This document shows, piece after piece, positions 47,601-62,600 of a stretch of 64,000 nt of DNA; position 1 is the stretch's first letter; each line of letters starts with the position of its first letter. The stretch comes from Cyclina sinensis. Its lineage: Eukaryota; Mollusca; Bivalvia; Venerida; Veneridae. The DNA lies in contig JAAONU010000004.1 of the NCBI GenBank assembly GCA_012932295.1, positions 8,565,030 to 8,629,029 on the forward strand, read 5' to 3'. Both the position numbers and the translations under genes were made by a program. The notes under the pieces were generated by a model. That model was not told the origin of the DNA. It did not search any database and saw only the letters and a program-made list of their open reading frames with translations.

Positions 47601-50600
47601 TACTGATACCTTTGATCATTGAACTTAATAAGCAATTTTTACAAAAAAATTGTAAGTTAAAAAGGAATATAACTCCAAAAATATAGCTTTCAGAACAATG
47701 CGCTTTGTCTTACAAACAATGACTTTTGTCATGATAAGCAAGTCCAAGTTTCATGTTGATATCTTTGATAGTTTTGATATCATTCAACTTAATAAGCAAT
47801 TTTGACAAAAATTTTAAGTTAAAAGGGGCATAACTCCAAAAATAAAACTTTCAGAACTATGCCCCTTGTGTTACAAATGCTTCTTGTCATGATAAGCAAG
47901 CATTCAAAGTTTCATATTGATACCTTTTTAAATTGTTTGAGTAATGGGCTACATTAAAGATCTTGCCTAACGACAACAACGATGACGACCCAGCAATCAT
48001 AATAGCTTGTATTTTTATTTCGAAACAGAAGAGCTAAAAATGGTTCGATAAGGTTTCATGTGAAAGAAACATACATTAAGCATCTATCTTAAATACTTTT
48101 AAATATACTTATGGGTCTTACCACTCTCCAATGACAAGAGAATTAGTATAAGACTCTTTAAGCTAACTGATAGGTTATTTCTGTCTGTTACCAATCAACA
48201 TCTGTCATTCCCATTTCTATATTTAACTTCAAAAGCTAATTAACCATGTGAAAATGAGTCTTTTCTTACAGAAAAAAGGATAACAGCTCATATAAAATGT
48301 CAGCTTTATTTAGTTAAAGGTACTATTTTAGTCTTAAGAAGGAAACTTTATTACTTTCAAATTGAATTACTCCTTCCTTAAATGATTTGTTTTAAAGGGT
48401 ACTTTCATTTCTGGAAAACATTCTTCAGTTACTGATAAACAGTTTTTAAAACAATTTAAACAATCTTTAAACAGACTGTTTCTATAAATAGAACAAGAGC
48501 TTTGTTACTTAAGTGTGAACTTGACTTTACACTAATTCATTTTAATATAGCTGAGCATTTTATCACTATATGGTACAAATTAAGGTAAAGTTTAACTTAA
48601 TTGTGCTTGCACACAAGGCACTTATAACTTTCAATCACTAATTATTCAGTAACTGCATCAACAATTCACTCAATTATCACTAAGTTTCATAAAAATTGAC
48701 AATAAAACTTTGTCAGAACCTTTCAGCTGAAACATCTAGAAACAATAATTAATCCCTACAAGGGCCATCTAACTTTGAAACAAAACAACAATAATTCCCT
48801 ACCACAGTGGTTACAAACAGTTGCAGTACATTAAAAACAAATCAGTTTCTATAAATAACCTAACTGCTTCCTTCAAAAGTCCGATTTAAGAAAGCAACAT
48901 TAATACCCAACATAATAACTCTCAAAGAGGCAACAATTTCATGCAGGATTCACATTTTCAGAACCCAACTGGTGTTCAAAACAGACATTTTTACATACAC
49001 TCTGTGAACTGTTACTTTTATCAAGTTAGGAAAACCAAGCATTTTTCCCTAGATTTTGATGCCAGATTTGGGGTACATCTTATACATGCCAGCATATTAT
49101 ATTCAAGTGTTTACAATATTTACCTCTTTCAGATTTCCGTTAGACAGTGCAGGATGAACACCACTTGGTGGAGAATTGGGTCCAGAATCTGAATTGCTTC
49201 CACAATCAACTGAAAAAAGAAACAAGAAAACTGTTTAATTTCACTGTATAAACAATTATTACATTAAACTAAGTTTTCAATCCAGCTACAATGGCTATTC
49301 AATATATAGTATTTTGTACATCATTAAAAAAAAACCCAAAATACCCAGCTGTCGTAAGATGAATATGTTGCTTTACTGTACACTTAACAAACAAGAGCTA
49401 TCACTGTCTGTGATAAATACCTCCACAAAAAGCCTCGTCTGGGGAAGGACTGGAGTATTCAGTGTCCCTGTCCAGACAAGAAACATCTGAACTGTCAAAG
49501 TGAAATCTCAACACTGACAATTAATTTCATAGGGAAGGAAAACCAAGGCTTCAAATTTCTTTTCACCAAATACTGGATTCAATTTTACTTTTATGGATCA
49601 TAAAACTATATTAAGAAAGGCCCAGTAGGGTTTAATAGTCTGATGCTATTTCAAGAGGATTATACATCTATTTGAAGAAAATTACTGACATGCGTGACAA
49701 TAACGCACTGTTCGGAGTTTAATTGAAAGACATCTGAATTTAACAAAGCACTATTAGTTATTTTCAGTCAAAAAGTCAAAACCATCTTTTTTTTTTTCAA
49801 ATCTGTCCTTTAAGTACTTAGTGCAACCAAAAAACAACCAGTGAACGTGACAAACAACCTATCAGGGGTTTGTGATAAATGGGAGTACCATTTTAATTTA
49901 AAGGCCAGATAATTTTGAGGTTAGTTTCAGCAACTTTGCTGCACACATGCAAGTATGAAAAGGACAATGATTATACAAAGGTAAAGAGGAACCTCAGCAA
50001 GTGAAACTTACTGGTTTCTTTTAAAGTATACAGAAAACAGAAACATCATGACACATTTCATCAGAGTGATGAACCCTTTATAATTAACGATTAAACACAT
50101 CCATAGTTCTAATAAGTAAGATCTGGCAAAAAGTAGTGACTCTAACATAGCTGTCTAATCCCTGACCTTTTAGAATGGAGGACAAGCTTAGAACCTTTAC
50201 AATGGAGGTTCAATCCTAGAACTTCTACAATGGAGGAACAGTCCAAAAACTTTTATAACAGAAGTATAATCCTAAAACTTTTATAATGGAGGTACAATCA
50301 CAGAATTTTTACAATGGAGGTACAATTCCAGAACTTCTACAATGAAAATATAATCCTAGAACTTTTACAACAGAGGAACAATTCCAGAACTTTTATATTA
50401 GAGATACAATCCTAGAACTTTTACAATGGAGGTACAGTCCTTGTACTTTTATAATGGAGCTATAATCCTAGAACTTTTATAATGGAGAAGTAATCATAGG
50501 ACTTTTATATGGAAGGTACAATCCTTGAACTTTTACAATGGAGGTACAGTCCTAGAACTTTTCCAATGGAGGTACAGTCCTTGTACTTTTATAATGGAGC

Positions 50601-53600
50601 TATAATCCTAGAACTTTTATAATGGAGAAATAATCATAGGACTTTTATATGGGAGGTACAATCCTTGAACTTTTACAATGGAGGTACAGTCCTAGAACTT
50701 TTACAATGGAGGCACAATCCTAGAACTTTATATTGGAACTATTATCCTAGAACTTTTATAATTGCGGCACAGTCCAAGAACTTTTATAATGGAAGTATAA
50801 TCCTAGAGCTTTTACAACGGAGGTACAGTCCTAGAACTTTTACACTAGAGGTTCAATCCTAGAAATTTTATAATGGCGGTATAATCCTAGAACTTTTATA
50901 ATGGAGGTACAGTCTTAGAACTTTTATAACGAAAGTATGGTCCTAGAACTTTTATAATGGAGGTACAGTCTTAGAACTTTTATAACGAAAGTATGGTCCT
51001 AGAACTTTTATGAAGAAAGTATAATCCTATAATCCTTAACATTTTATAACGGGGGGACAGTCCTAGAACTTTTATAATGGAGTTATAATCCTATAATCCT
51101 TAACATTTTAAAACAGGGGTACAGTCCTACAACTTTTATAATGGAAGTATAATCCTAGAATTTCTATAATGGAGGTACAGTCCTGGAACTTTTAAAATGG
51201 AGTTATAACCCTATGATCTTTAACATTTTATAATGGGGGTACAGTCCTAGAACTTTTAAAATGGAAGTATAATCTTTAACTTAATAATGAAAGTACAGTC
51301 CTAGAATGCTTACAATGGAGGTACTTCTGTTACTTATAAAACAAATGCAAATTAATTCTATTATTCATTTTCTCCATCTCTCTATTGATATTTTAAAGAA
51401 AAGCAATAAAAGAGACAGACACTGATTTAATTCAGTATCAACCTTTGACAAAAAAATCTCTCACAATCCTAACAACAAACATGTCTAGTTGTTCACCCAT
51501 TTGATTTAAGTACAATTACATATCTATATACCATATTTACTTTGTTTTCATGCTGAAGTACAAATAATTTTGAACTAAGGAATTTTACAAATTTCAAACC
51601 ATACAATTCAAACATGTTAGTATTTTAACTACACTATCAGGCAACTTAGTGAAACAATAAAGTAACATGTTTCAAACCAAAATGTGTTTAATTTGGTCAG
51701 GACAGACAAAAGCAGGCTTGCTAGATGCAAATTTTGATGAAAGCTAGCAAATATTTACCAGTATATCTGTTGTTAATAAGAACTTTTCAAATGTTAAACA
51801 GCAGAGGATTTAAAGGAACAAGCACTTCTGGTCATGTTCAGCTAAAAGCCCTTTCTCAGTATTTCACTGATGGCTTCTTAATTTAAAACAACTTCTTTGA
51901 CATAAACTTAGAAACAAGTTCTTGCTTCATATATTAATCCTGCTTGATGAACGCTTCATCTCAAACCATTGCCTTCACAATAATTAAAGGTGGACTGCGG
52001 AAAGTAACTACAGACACTTGTCCCTGGTAAGATCTGAACCTTTGGATTGGAAGTCCAACATTCTACCCTTTGACCATATTCTCTGGTTACGATTGTGGTA
52101 GGCACTTTACTTGATCTATTATGTACTAAAACTACAAAGGCTGCATTAAATGCTTATTCGGAAGTAATCCAACCTCCGCCAAACTTTGAAAGCCAAAGCA
52201 TGAAATTACAGGACAAAGAACTGCAACCTAAGAAGACCCTGGCCCATTTAGCTAGTATATTTTCTTTTCCGTAACAGCAAGAACTCCAGAAAAAGCCATG
52301 CATTTGAATATCAAGAAAAACAAATATTTGTAAGATTGACAAAAAGAACTTTTCTCTTGCTTATTGCTTCCACAATGTTTCCAGCACATTTTAGATTGCA
52401 TAATAAAACTATAGTTACTTTATACTTAAAAGAAAATAAACCAAAATTATGCTTATATCTAACGCTTCGGATTGTGGCAATTTATTTACTGTGTGGCAAT
52501 TTATTTACTGTAAAATAAATGTTAACTAATTCTTTTGTATTTATTTCAGGCAAAACAGAAACTATCAAAGTTTATTGTATTCTGTAAAATGGAGAAAAAT
52601 CTTTCTAATCTTGATTAATTCAGAATTAAATAGTAACCGGTAGTTTATCACTCTTTTCTCAAATCTCAATGGATCGCAATCTTAATTGTAATTGAATATC
52701 TTCCATTTTCTAAGTACTGGTAATGTTTACAAAATTTTTCTCTGAATAGATTTCTTAAATTTCATATAATTTTAGCTCAGAATTTTTTATCATTATTTAA
52801 ATACATTATTCAAAAAAGGTTTTGTGTTTATTGTTATATTTTAATTTATACTCTCTTTTTTTAAATTGATCTTCAGGCTTAAAATAGCTCTACTTGAAAA
52901 TTCGTGATAATGTTTTCAATAAATTTATTTCAACTTTCCTCACTTACAGTAAGATGTTTTGCTACTATTTCTAAAAATAGATTCAGATGCTTCTTCTGTC
53001 GAAGCAAAAAGTATTATAAATAATGTGGAATGTAGCTAAAGGCTAATGATTTATTTCGAGGCATTCCTTGAATCAGTGTGCTAGTTGTTTTTCACATTCT
53101 GCTCTATACTTTTGGCAAAAATCTACCCTAAATATAGTATATCAAAATAATTGATAGCTATGTGATACAGGCCTATAATAATTCCACATTCATTTTATCA
53201 CACTAAAAATAAATTGCCTATAACTTCTATGTGAAAAGAGGTAACAGAACAAAAGGTTTTATGATCAATAAAACAGCTTAAATTATCATTTCTGCATTAG
53301 ATGCTCATAACAGTAATGTCTATCTCTATAACTCATAATGTTTCATTCTGCGTTCTAATCTCGCATTCTATATCAGTATGATATTGCCGAGTATTATTAT
53401 TTTCTCTCATCAAAATGCAAGAAATGTTATTTCATCACCTTTTCTGCGTAAAATGAGGCTCCCTAAAATAATTACAGATAAATAACAAATCTGAACACAA
53501 CATGTGGAACACACAACAGACATAAAAGAGTCATTTATCAAATTTTTGTTCAATTGTGCCGCAAAGAAATATTTGGAATTTTTGTCATATTTCAGAACCA

Positions 53601-56600
53601 TTGTGTGGAAACAGAAACATCAAAAGACTACTGGGGCTGTTTATAATCTATGTTATGGTTTGATAGGAAACAGATAACTTTACAGGTAGCATTAAAGTAA
53701 ATAACTGTAAACCATATACGTCTTCTAATAAAAGCACCACATTCATTAGTTGAAACAGATTTTAGATATTCAAACCATACAGTGTCCACTGAAATTTTCT
53801 AGAACAGTCTCTCTCTTCTTTTTCAATGCCCAAGAAGTACAGAACAGGTAGCATTTTCTTTTTTTATAACTGTGTATTTTTTTTTTTTGTCTAAAATCAT
53901 TCATTTCTCCATTATTTTTCAAGTATTACTTTTTTCAATTTCAAATCTGAACTTTAATAAAAATATTTCATGATATCAGAAGTTACAATTGTTCTGCTGT
54001 TATCGGTAGCATTTTTTGGACAAAATATGGTATTAGAAATCGTAACAATAATAAAGCATCTCTTCATCCCTGCCAGAACTTTAATAGGTAACCCCCTGCT
54101 TACAATTTCAAAATGAAACATTATGAGTTAAATTTCTAAAATAAAACAAAAGCAAGCTAATGTTATATCATCATTGTGAGTATGAAGCAATTCACATTTC
54201 TGAAATTTTATTTCTAAATACTTCTTCATTTATTACTATTGCAATTTTCATTTCAAATATTAATTAAATAACATACAGTTGTAATATCTCTTTTGAAAGT
54301 TTCACTGAATAAATTTATTTTAACAGCAAAGTTATTTAAAGGGGCACTGACTTGTGTTTTCCGGAAAACTTATTAAAATATTAACAGTGTTGTTTTGCCT
54401 TCTTCCAAGACTTAAGCCATAAATCATATATTAATTTTTTTTTTTTTACTTTTAAGTTGTAATAAAATTAATAATATTAACTTCAACCAGAGACATTTCG
54501 CATTTCAAACAATGATTACGCAAAAAACATTGTGTTGAGACCCCTATTTTTGGACGCAGAAAATTTTCAGAAACAATAAACAGGTGAAAAATTGAAAAAA
54601 AAGAGATATCTTCTTGGCTCTTCTCTGTATTTCTGAGTTCCACAATCTTGAAATCTATGGTCAATGACCCCTACGGTCCCTACAGTTTATTTCATTCCTG
54701 CAGCACATTGAAATAATCTCTAAGCTTTTGTGTTTTGCTGACAATCATTTTAAACCACATGAATTTTATCTGCTAGTTTCTTTTTGTTAAAGTGCATAGC
54801 TCTGCTGGCTTGTTTTATAACTTTGCAACCTGAGTAAGATAAATTTTATCTTTTTTACACCTGCTTTTCACAAGTTCAAATAATTTAAAATCCTTTAAAG
54901 ATGAAAAAGTATTAGATCTGACAAGAATTGTTGCTTTTTTTTGTATTCTCTATTTTTCACTTTTGATAAACAGTGAGCTTCTGCCAACAAAAATTCTGGC
55001 AGAGACTTGGCACAGGTGCCTCAGCAGGCACGTGTATACATACTTGACAAAGGAGTTTTGCGTTTAAATAGGAATCCCTTGTCTCGCCGTCGCAGGATAG
55101 GACTGTGCGTAATGCGTCGCTCCAAAACCTTCTGTTTTAGCGCCGAGCGTACCTTTAAATTTGGTTCAGAAGCTGAAAGCAAGAACAGACATGTCAAACA
55201 TTCAAGCTCAAACAACATTGTAGAGAACTACATGCAACAAATGTCAAAGATCTTCATTCACGCTATAACTACACACACAATTCAACAAATAAAACAACCA
55301 CATATGTTTATATACTTTATACTGGCAATTCTTTTTTCGTGAGAGATAACTCTAAAGTCAAACTTTTTGTATCTTAAGCAAGCTGATAATTTCCCCATTA
55401 ACTTATCATCTTGTAAAAGAAAACAAAAGGGGTAGAAAAAGGCCAAAAAACATAAACGTAATTCTCTTAGGCAATTTTTTTTTCAAACCTCAGTCAATGA
55501 AATCTTATTTCATGATAAAATCTCCTTAATGCAAATACACGTCTTTGACTATCAAACAGAAGCAGGAAGATTACGAGCGGCTATAGATTAATCGTCTTTT
55601 CTATCAAGGTGTCATTCAAGAATGTTTGTTTGGTTTTTAAGAGTAAATAAGTAAATCATGTATAAGCACTTTTAATACAGATCTTCTAAAATGCAATGCA
55701 AATATTACAAATGAATGAATAATTTTTCTCCATTTCTCAATCCATTCTTATCTGCAATGTAAAGCAATTTCTAAAGCAAGCTATATTTTTTTTTGTCTTC
55801 ATGTTAATGCAGTAAAGTTTGCTACAAACATGTAATATGACCAAATAATCACGGCTAAAATCATTGAATCAAGAAAAGTCTGCTGCCATCATAGAGACAA
55901 AATTATATTTAAAAACTAGAGCCTTTCAAATGTATAATTCAAGTGGAGATAACTCAGAATGACACATTTATAAAGGGGACATAAATCTGCTATGATTAAT
56001 CAGCTCTATATACAATTTACCGAATAACTAACAGAGGCTTCAAATCTCTGCATTCATTTCTAAACATTAGGCATAACTGTTTCGAGCAAAGCTTTAAAAA
56101 TAAGTCTAAGAATTTTTTTCTAAATTCTGATGTGGTGATGTTTAATAACATTGTAGTCATCTACAGGCTGGCTGCTTGTTACCTAAAACTTTTTCTTTAC
56201 ATGTATGCATATTTTTTTTAGAGAACTTAACATTTTTGAAGTGCACTCCAACCAACAACTCTGGTTACTGTGTACTAAATTAATCATCTCTGTTTTTACA
56301 TAGGCTACTACTATAGTAAACATTCCATTTCAAAAATGCAACCATAACATTTGTAAAACTCTTTTTACACAAAAGGAGTGGTAAGAAAGTAAAGCACAGC
56401 TGGCAAACATTATATACTTGTGGAATTAAACATTTATTAGGAAGTCTTGTTTTAAGGGGGATTTTCACATATGGTAAGTACATACAGGCTACAGAAGGAA
56501 AATCCTTCTACAAACATCTGACTTTTTATTCATGTTTTGAGCTGACCTAACCTTTCAAGTTGATGATTAGACACAATGTAAAATATTTATAAATTACTCC

Positions 56601-59600
56601 CAGTTAAAAAAACAAAACAAAAAACCCAAAACCCCTCAAATATCTGCTTTTACTTGACACATTACACAATCCCCAACAGTTTCCTAGTTTTCAAAAAATA
56701 CTAAAATATTTAAATTTAATTCTGGATGTTATCGGTAAAGAAAAACCCAGCGTAACCCACAAGGCTTAAGCAATTTAAATAAATCTGCTATTCTATGCAC
56801 AATGAATTTCATGTATATCTGCCAACAATATAATCAACAGTGGTCAGTGACTTATGAACTTATTATTCAATTTGACAGTTAAATGACCTTGAATTATACC
56901 AAATCAAATGACCATTTGTGCATTACTTTTAGAACACTCCTTGTGTATACCAACATCTATGAATCATAGTGTAATTAGTAAAAACTGACACACATTTTTA
57001 GTAATTCTAACTAGTGCATAACATGTTTTTTAACTGTTTTATTGCTTAATTTTCCAGGTTAAATATAAATGAGAAATATTTTCAGATGCATGTTTCTGAT
57101 GAATAACTTAAGCAGGTCAAGGCTTGAATGCTAGTGGCAAAATTAAGCTACAAAAAACACCCCCAAAAAAACCTTTATATAGAAGTACTTTTAATAAGTA
57201 TTTGGTATTCCATACATGAAAAATTCAAACCATTAAAGCCATTATAAATGAATGATGCATTCAAATCAATGACAGTGAATTAAATGTTGTTGAGTGAATA
57301 TCATTGTGATGATGATGATGATGATGATGATGATATGAATATACGAGATAATACTGTTGAAGACATAAGAAAATGATGAGTTTTATCATCATTACCATCA
57401 CTGTATCACCATCATCATCACCTTCATCACAAGTATCAACAATAACAACATTATCATCAGCATCACTCATTTTATAAATTTCTAAGAAAAACAGATACTG
57501 TAGAACTTAAGTGATACAATAACCTAGGTTTTAGACAATAATGGCTTTAAGAATCAATAAAGTCTTGTTACATTATTGAGTTGCTTTAATTATATTGTCA
57601 CATTAATTTTCATTTGTCAACCCCCTGGGCAGAACAAATCAAAGTATGTTAAGAAAACTGCATGTCAACAAACAGGACAAAAAATCAGCAGACATGGTCT
57701 TTAAACTGACCCAGAAACATTTATCATTTATGAACAACAAAGTTATTGTTTGAGCTTCGTTTACCTGCCTAATAAATTATTGTGCAACTTCTGCATACAA
57801 ATATTTAGAAAATACTTAGTCATCAATCAATTTTTCAAGCTTGTTCCATCTGGTATGGATAGCTAAAAGGCCTTTCATTAATCTCTTAAGTTTGTTAGAA
57901 CAAGGACTATCATACTGTTCTCACCTTTACATATAAACTGAAACCTCACAGTTGCAAGGCAGAAATATTGTGTGAAAATTATAACAGCTTCTGTAGATTT
58001 TGGAACAGCAAAAGGAAAAAAAAAAACTTCTTGGCATATTGACATTTGTTTCTTTCTAACAAATTTAACAATGGCTCCTACCCAAGACCAACCTGGAGAG
58101 GCTTAAATTTAGACTAGAGCACATGACAGAATCTAAACATATGTGCAAAGCCATTCTTAGATTATCTTTGTTTTAATTTTGCATTTCTCTTCAAAATCCA
58201 TTGATCATCATAAAGGTTTGCCAAGCATACACACGTATAAAGAGTTCAAGAACAGGCCAGCAGTCGCAGTCCTCTGACAGGTTCATTCAAGACAGTCATG
58301 AAAAAGCCCAACAATCAAGGCTTCAGGGACAAGGTTGTCTGGCAAGCGGCTAAGCACCAAATGCTGTTTCTGATTTTATGGTCTGTTGAAAGGAATGCAT
58401 TCTTACACTAGTATATCCCAGAAGTATAAATCATTAGAAACTAACAGCAGTCTACTACAAACAAATATGAAATTCAAATTTCTGCAGTGCAGCAAAGCTC
58501 AATTTCGATGTTTTTGTTAGTAAGAGACCAATTTTAACCAACTTCCTAGTTGGAAATAACAGACTGCTATTATAGTATCAAAACATGCTAAGAAGACATT
58601 GTTTTTTCTTTACTTGTGTCTGATATATTTAACCTCTGACTATGCAATTTATATCTTTTTTTTTTGGTTTGCCCAGTCACTTAGGGCTTGCTACACTATT
58701 TTCAAATATGCTTAACTTTGCTTTGTGAAAAAAACTTGTCTGATCTTTCATACGTGAACAGGTGATGGAAGACTTGTGGAGTCAGAAATTAGTATACAAC
58801 ATGTTATCCGTTCACTGAGGCCCTTACCTGTTTTCCTCAGTGGAAAATCGTCATCATATTTTCCAAGAAGTGTGTGACTGTAAGGTGGTGACAAGCCTGT
58901 AGTGGGTGGAGAATTCTGATCTAATGGCCTGAAAAATAAGAGTAAGATACACAATAGGGTAGCTAATCTAGTGTAAGCTACATAAAAACATGATTGCTTC
59001 TATAATAGAATTAAATATTATAAAACCAAAAAAAAATCAAAAAAAATCAAAAGGCTTTTCTTTGAATAATTTGAAGAGCTGATCCTTTTTCTGTTTATAA
59101 TTGCAATTTCATTGTCCTACTTGCAGGAGAAAGTTCTGGGGCCAATCAATGTTTTATGAATGAACTACATAACTTTGTTCTACAGCGATTCACTTCATGT
59201 AGCTTTGATAGTATAATATTACACAAGTCTTACTAAGCACTATTTTAATGTTTTCCTCATGAAGTCAGATCCTGCATAAATAGCAGATTTCCAATTTCTC
59301 ACAGTAAACATATTATTGGCAATCAGAGTAATTATTTATGTTCCATATTTTCTACTACAAATCCATGAATGTTTACTCAAACCCACCACAGGTAAGTTCG
59401 TGATTCTCAAATTGATTTTGTGCTATAAAGGAATATTTTCAAAGAATGACAAAAATAGCTCTATTTTACATGACTGAATTGTCCATTCTTGTCAATTTTT
59501 CCAATAGTTTGTATTTCTGAGAGTCACTGGTGAAAAAATAATCAAAATAGATTCTCTAGAATTATTCAACAAAGTTAACTGTAAACACAAGTTCTGAATT

Positions 59601-62600
59601 TATCAGTCACACAAACATGTACACACAAACGCACACACGCACAAACACACATATTTAAAAAAAAAATATGCTGCAAATCTTTTATTCATTGTATCTCTGA
59701 CAAATAAAACATTGATTTGAATATTTTAAATTTCAACCTAATTCATTATTCAGACATGGTTTCATTATGAGCCCATTTCATTCATTCTGTTCTGTATGCC
59801 AAAGTTTTGATGTTAATGATTATATTTTTTTCTCCAGTTTGAAGCCGTTTTCTTGGAAATATGCTGGCACTATGCTACAGTTGTGCAGAATTCATGTACA
59901 TGATTCATTAAAGAGCAATCAATGAATACATCCGAGTAAAAGAGATATTTCAGGTAAACAAGATCATAAACCATCATAACTATTGCAGTTATTGTTAAAT
60001 AGGTTCTGTTCAAATTGTTCAGTATTTCTTCATTCACAAATATACGGCAAATGTGGTTTTTAAAAATATATATCTGTTCCAAAATCAAAGAATGGAATAA
60101 ACTTTCTGTCATCTCTTGCATTTTGTGACAATTTACAATTAAATGAATGAGAAAAAATGAACTTTAAAATATTTCATTGCTAAAGTGAAAACAGACTTAA
60201 AAATATTTCTTTGCCTAAGTGATAGAGTCAAATATTCCTTATTTCACCTCTTGCATTTTTATACACTTAAAGGTTTGCTTCATGACATTAAAAAAAGACA
60301 TTACCTAGCCAAAAACAGAGTGGTTATTGAAAGAAGTATGGTTGTCCAATACAAGTATCTCTTGAAGAAGCTCCTAACAGTCCCTTCCGATACATTGAAG
60401 CTTTGATCTGATAAGTTTGTTACTAGAATGAATTAGTCAGAGCTTAAAACATTGTGATTGGCTTTCTCAGGTGTATTTTTTTTAAAAGGGCAGCTGACAA
60501 CAGATTTGTAAAATCTTTGTACCAGTGACGGAACTGCGGGGGACTGTTTCTCACAGCGGCCTCTCGTTGTTTCTTTGACAATACAAAGTCCTGAAGCCTC
60601 TGTTTCACCTCTGTGGATGCAACTGCACCTGTAAAATATGTAATACAGTGTCTGCAATACAAAACACAACATTTGCAAGTAAGTGTTTTGTAACAGTTAA
60701 CATTTCCTGTACAACTTGTACACGTTTTCACTTTTGCGTTGAAAACAGAGGACTGAATTACCAACTGAATATTTCCAGTTTCAGGACTAGCACAGGCTGC
60801 AAGAAACAGCTACTGTAGCTCTACACACCAAAAGAAAATTGCTTCAATTATTGTATACCCTTCAATTTTAATGGTGCTCAAAATACAGTTACAGCTGTCC
60901 AAAAGATACACTGATGACAAGTTTTTCCTGGAAGACTGGATGACAGAAACTAAACAGGATACAGAGGATAATAAATGACTGGTCCTATAATACGGGATAT
61001 ATTGCACGAGTTATTTTGTTTTCTAATAACGAGTGTAATAAATCCAGTATTAAATTAATGACCATGAATTTAATGTTCTATTTATAAAACAGAAGTTTTG
61101 TAAGTGAATGGTGACTGAAACGCACAGGAACTGTTCCGTTTTATCCGTATATGGGCAACATCATAAGCCTACTGTAAATGACCTTGATGTCAAAGTGTTA
61201 TTACACTAGTGTAATATCAAAAATATTACACATCTTTATTACACACTCACAAAATTGTTTATGAAATAAAGTTATTTATTAAATGACTCAAGTTAAATGT
61301 ATAATGCATATGAAATAATCATGTTTAACTGTATAATTCTCTTGTATTTCCACTTGAAATATATTCAGGGTGTATTCTAGGTCAAAGATAATATAGGATG
61401 TATTCTAGGTCAAACACAATGTAAATAGTTAGTGACACTGTAAGCAAGTTCTGGCACAAGTTTCTCTGGGACTACCTGACTTTATTCTGTCACTGATCTG
61501 ATCTCAGTTTTTACCACGATTTACTTATGCCACCTCTACTGTCACTTTAAGTAAAACATCAACACAGTATAGAAGTATAACTGACTAGGAAAATCATTCC
61601 TCCCATGAAAAATGCTGAAATACAATGCTATGAATTTATACTGTCAGAGTAAGAAATGTTTACAATATTAGGTAAGACTTGTTTTCAGTTCTTCAGAAAT
61701 CTAAAATTTCTGAAACAGCCTTGGCCTGATAATAAACCCTTTTGGTTAAAGCAGAGAACTCCTTGAATTCTTGAATGAGGAGTACATAGCACAGATCATG
61801 ACTGTTAAGTTGCAAAGTCTATAAACAACTGCCACCATGTAGGGTAAATGTTTAAGTATCTATGCTCAACAGAAATAGTTCTGAAATAGTCTTTGGTTAG
61901 TCATTTCCTGATGCTGGATGAAAGAAAAACTTTCACTGAATTTAATAAGTTCTGACTCTGCTTTAAAGGGAGTAATGCCTCATATAAGCTTGTGACTTTC
62001 TCATGTATTCTAACATTGACGATTTCCCCAATCCAGTCCTCAATTTTCAGGAATATAATTTTCAGTTCTTCTACAACTCATGGCAGCCTTATTATCCTGT
62101 GGTTTTCCACATTTTTTTCCTTTCCATTTTTATCTAGTTAAAATTTATGTTCCTACATCTAGAATATCTCATCATTTAATTATCTTCAACAAACTGCTAG
62201 CACTTAGATGAAACTCCCAACAGACCTGTCTAGAAAATCTAACTTCCGCAATCCTAGAATCAGCAGATAGCATTTCCTTTCTGAAGTCAAAATACTGTCA
62301 TCATATGAATTCACTATGGTCAAACATATGTGATACTATTATATCAATTTCAGGTGGAAATGTCTGACACCAATTAATAACATGTGCTCATAACTTAATC
62401 TTTACCTAGAACTACATGTTACCAAATTACTTGCATTTTCAAGACTTTATTTAGCAGTTACTTGCATTTTCAAGATTTCATTCAGTAGTTACTTGCATTT
62501 TCAAGACTTTATTCGGCAGTTACTTGCATTTTCAAGATTTCATTCGGCAGTTACTTGCATTTTCAAGACTTTATTCAGCAGTTACTTGCATTTTCAAAAT

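Larger units (their letters stand above)
45108..49123. other. HDAC intron with SINE and dispersed repeats
   Basis: Contains a SINE (45,187-45,405), a CCCGACAGTG-start foldback-like repeat (about 45,690-45,910) and a dispersed repeat at 47,460-48,042. No exon is recognised. Confidence 0.55.

Noticed and set aside
57261..57470. Frame with a His run
   Set aside because: Created by a GAT/ATC microsatellite in an HDAC intron.
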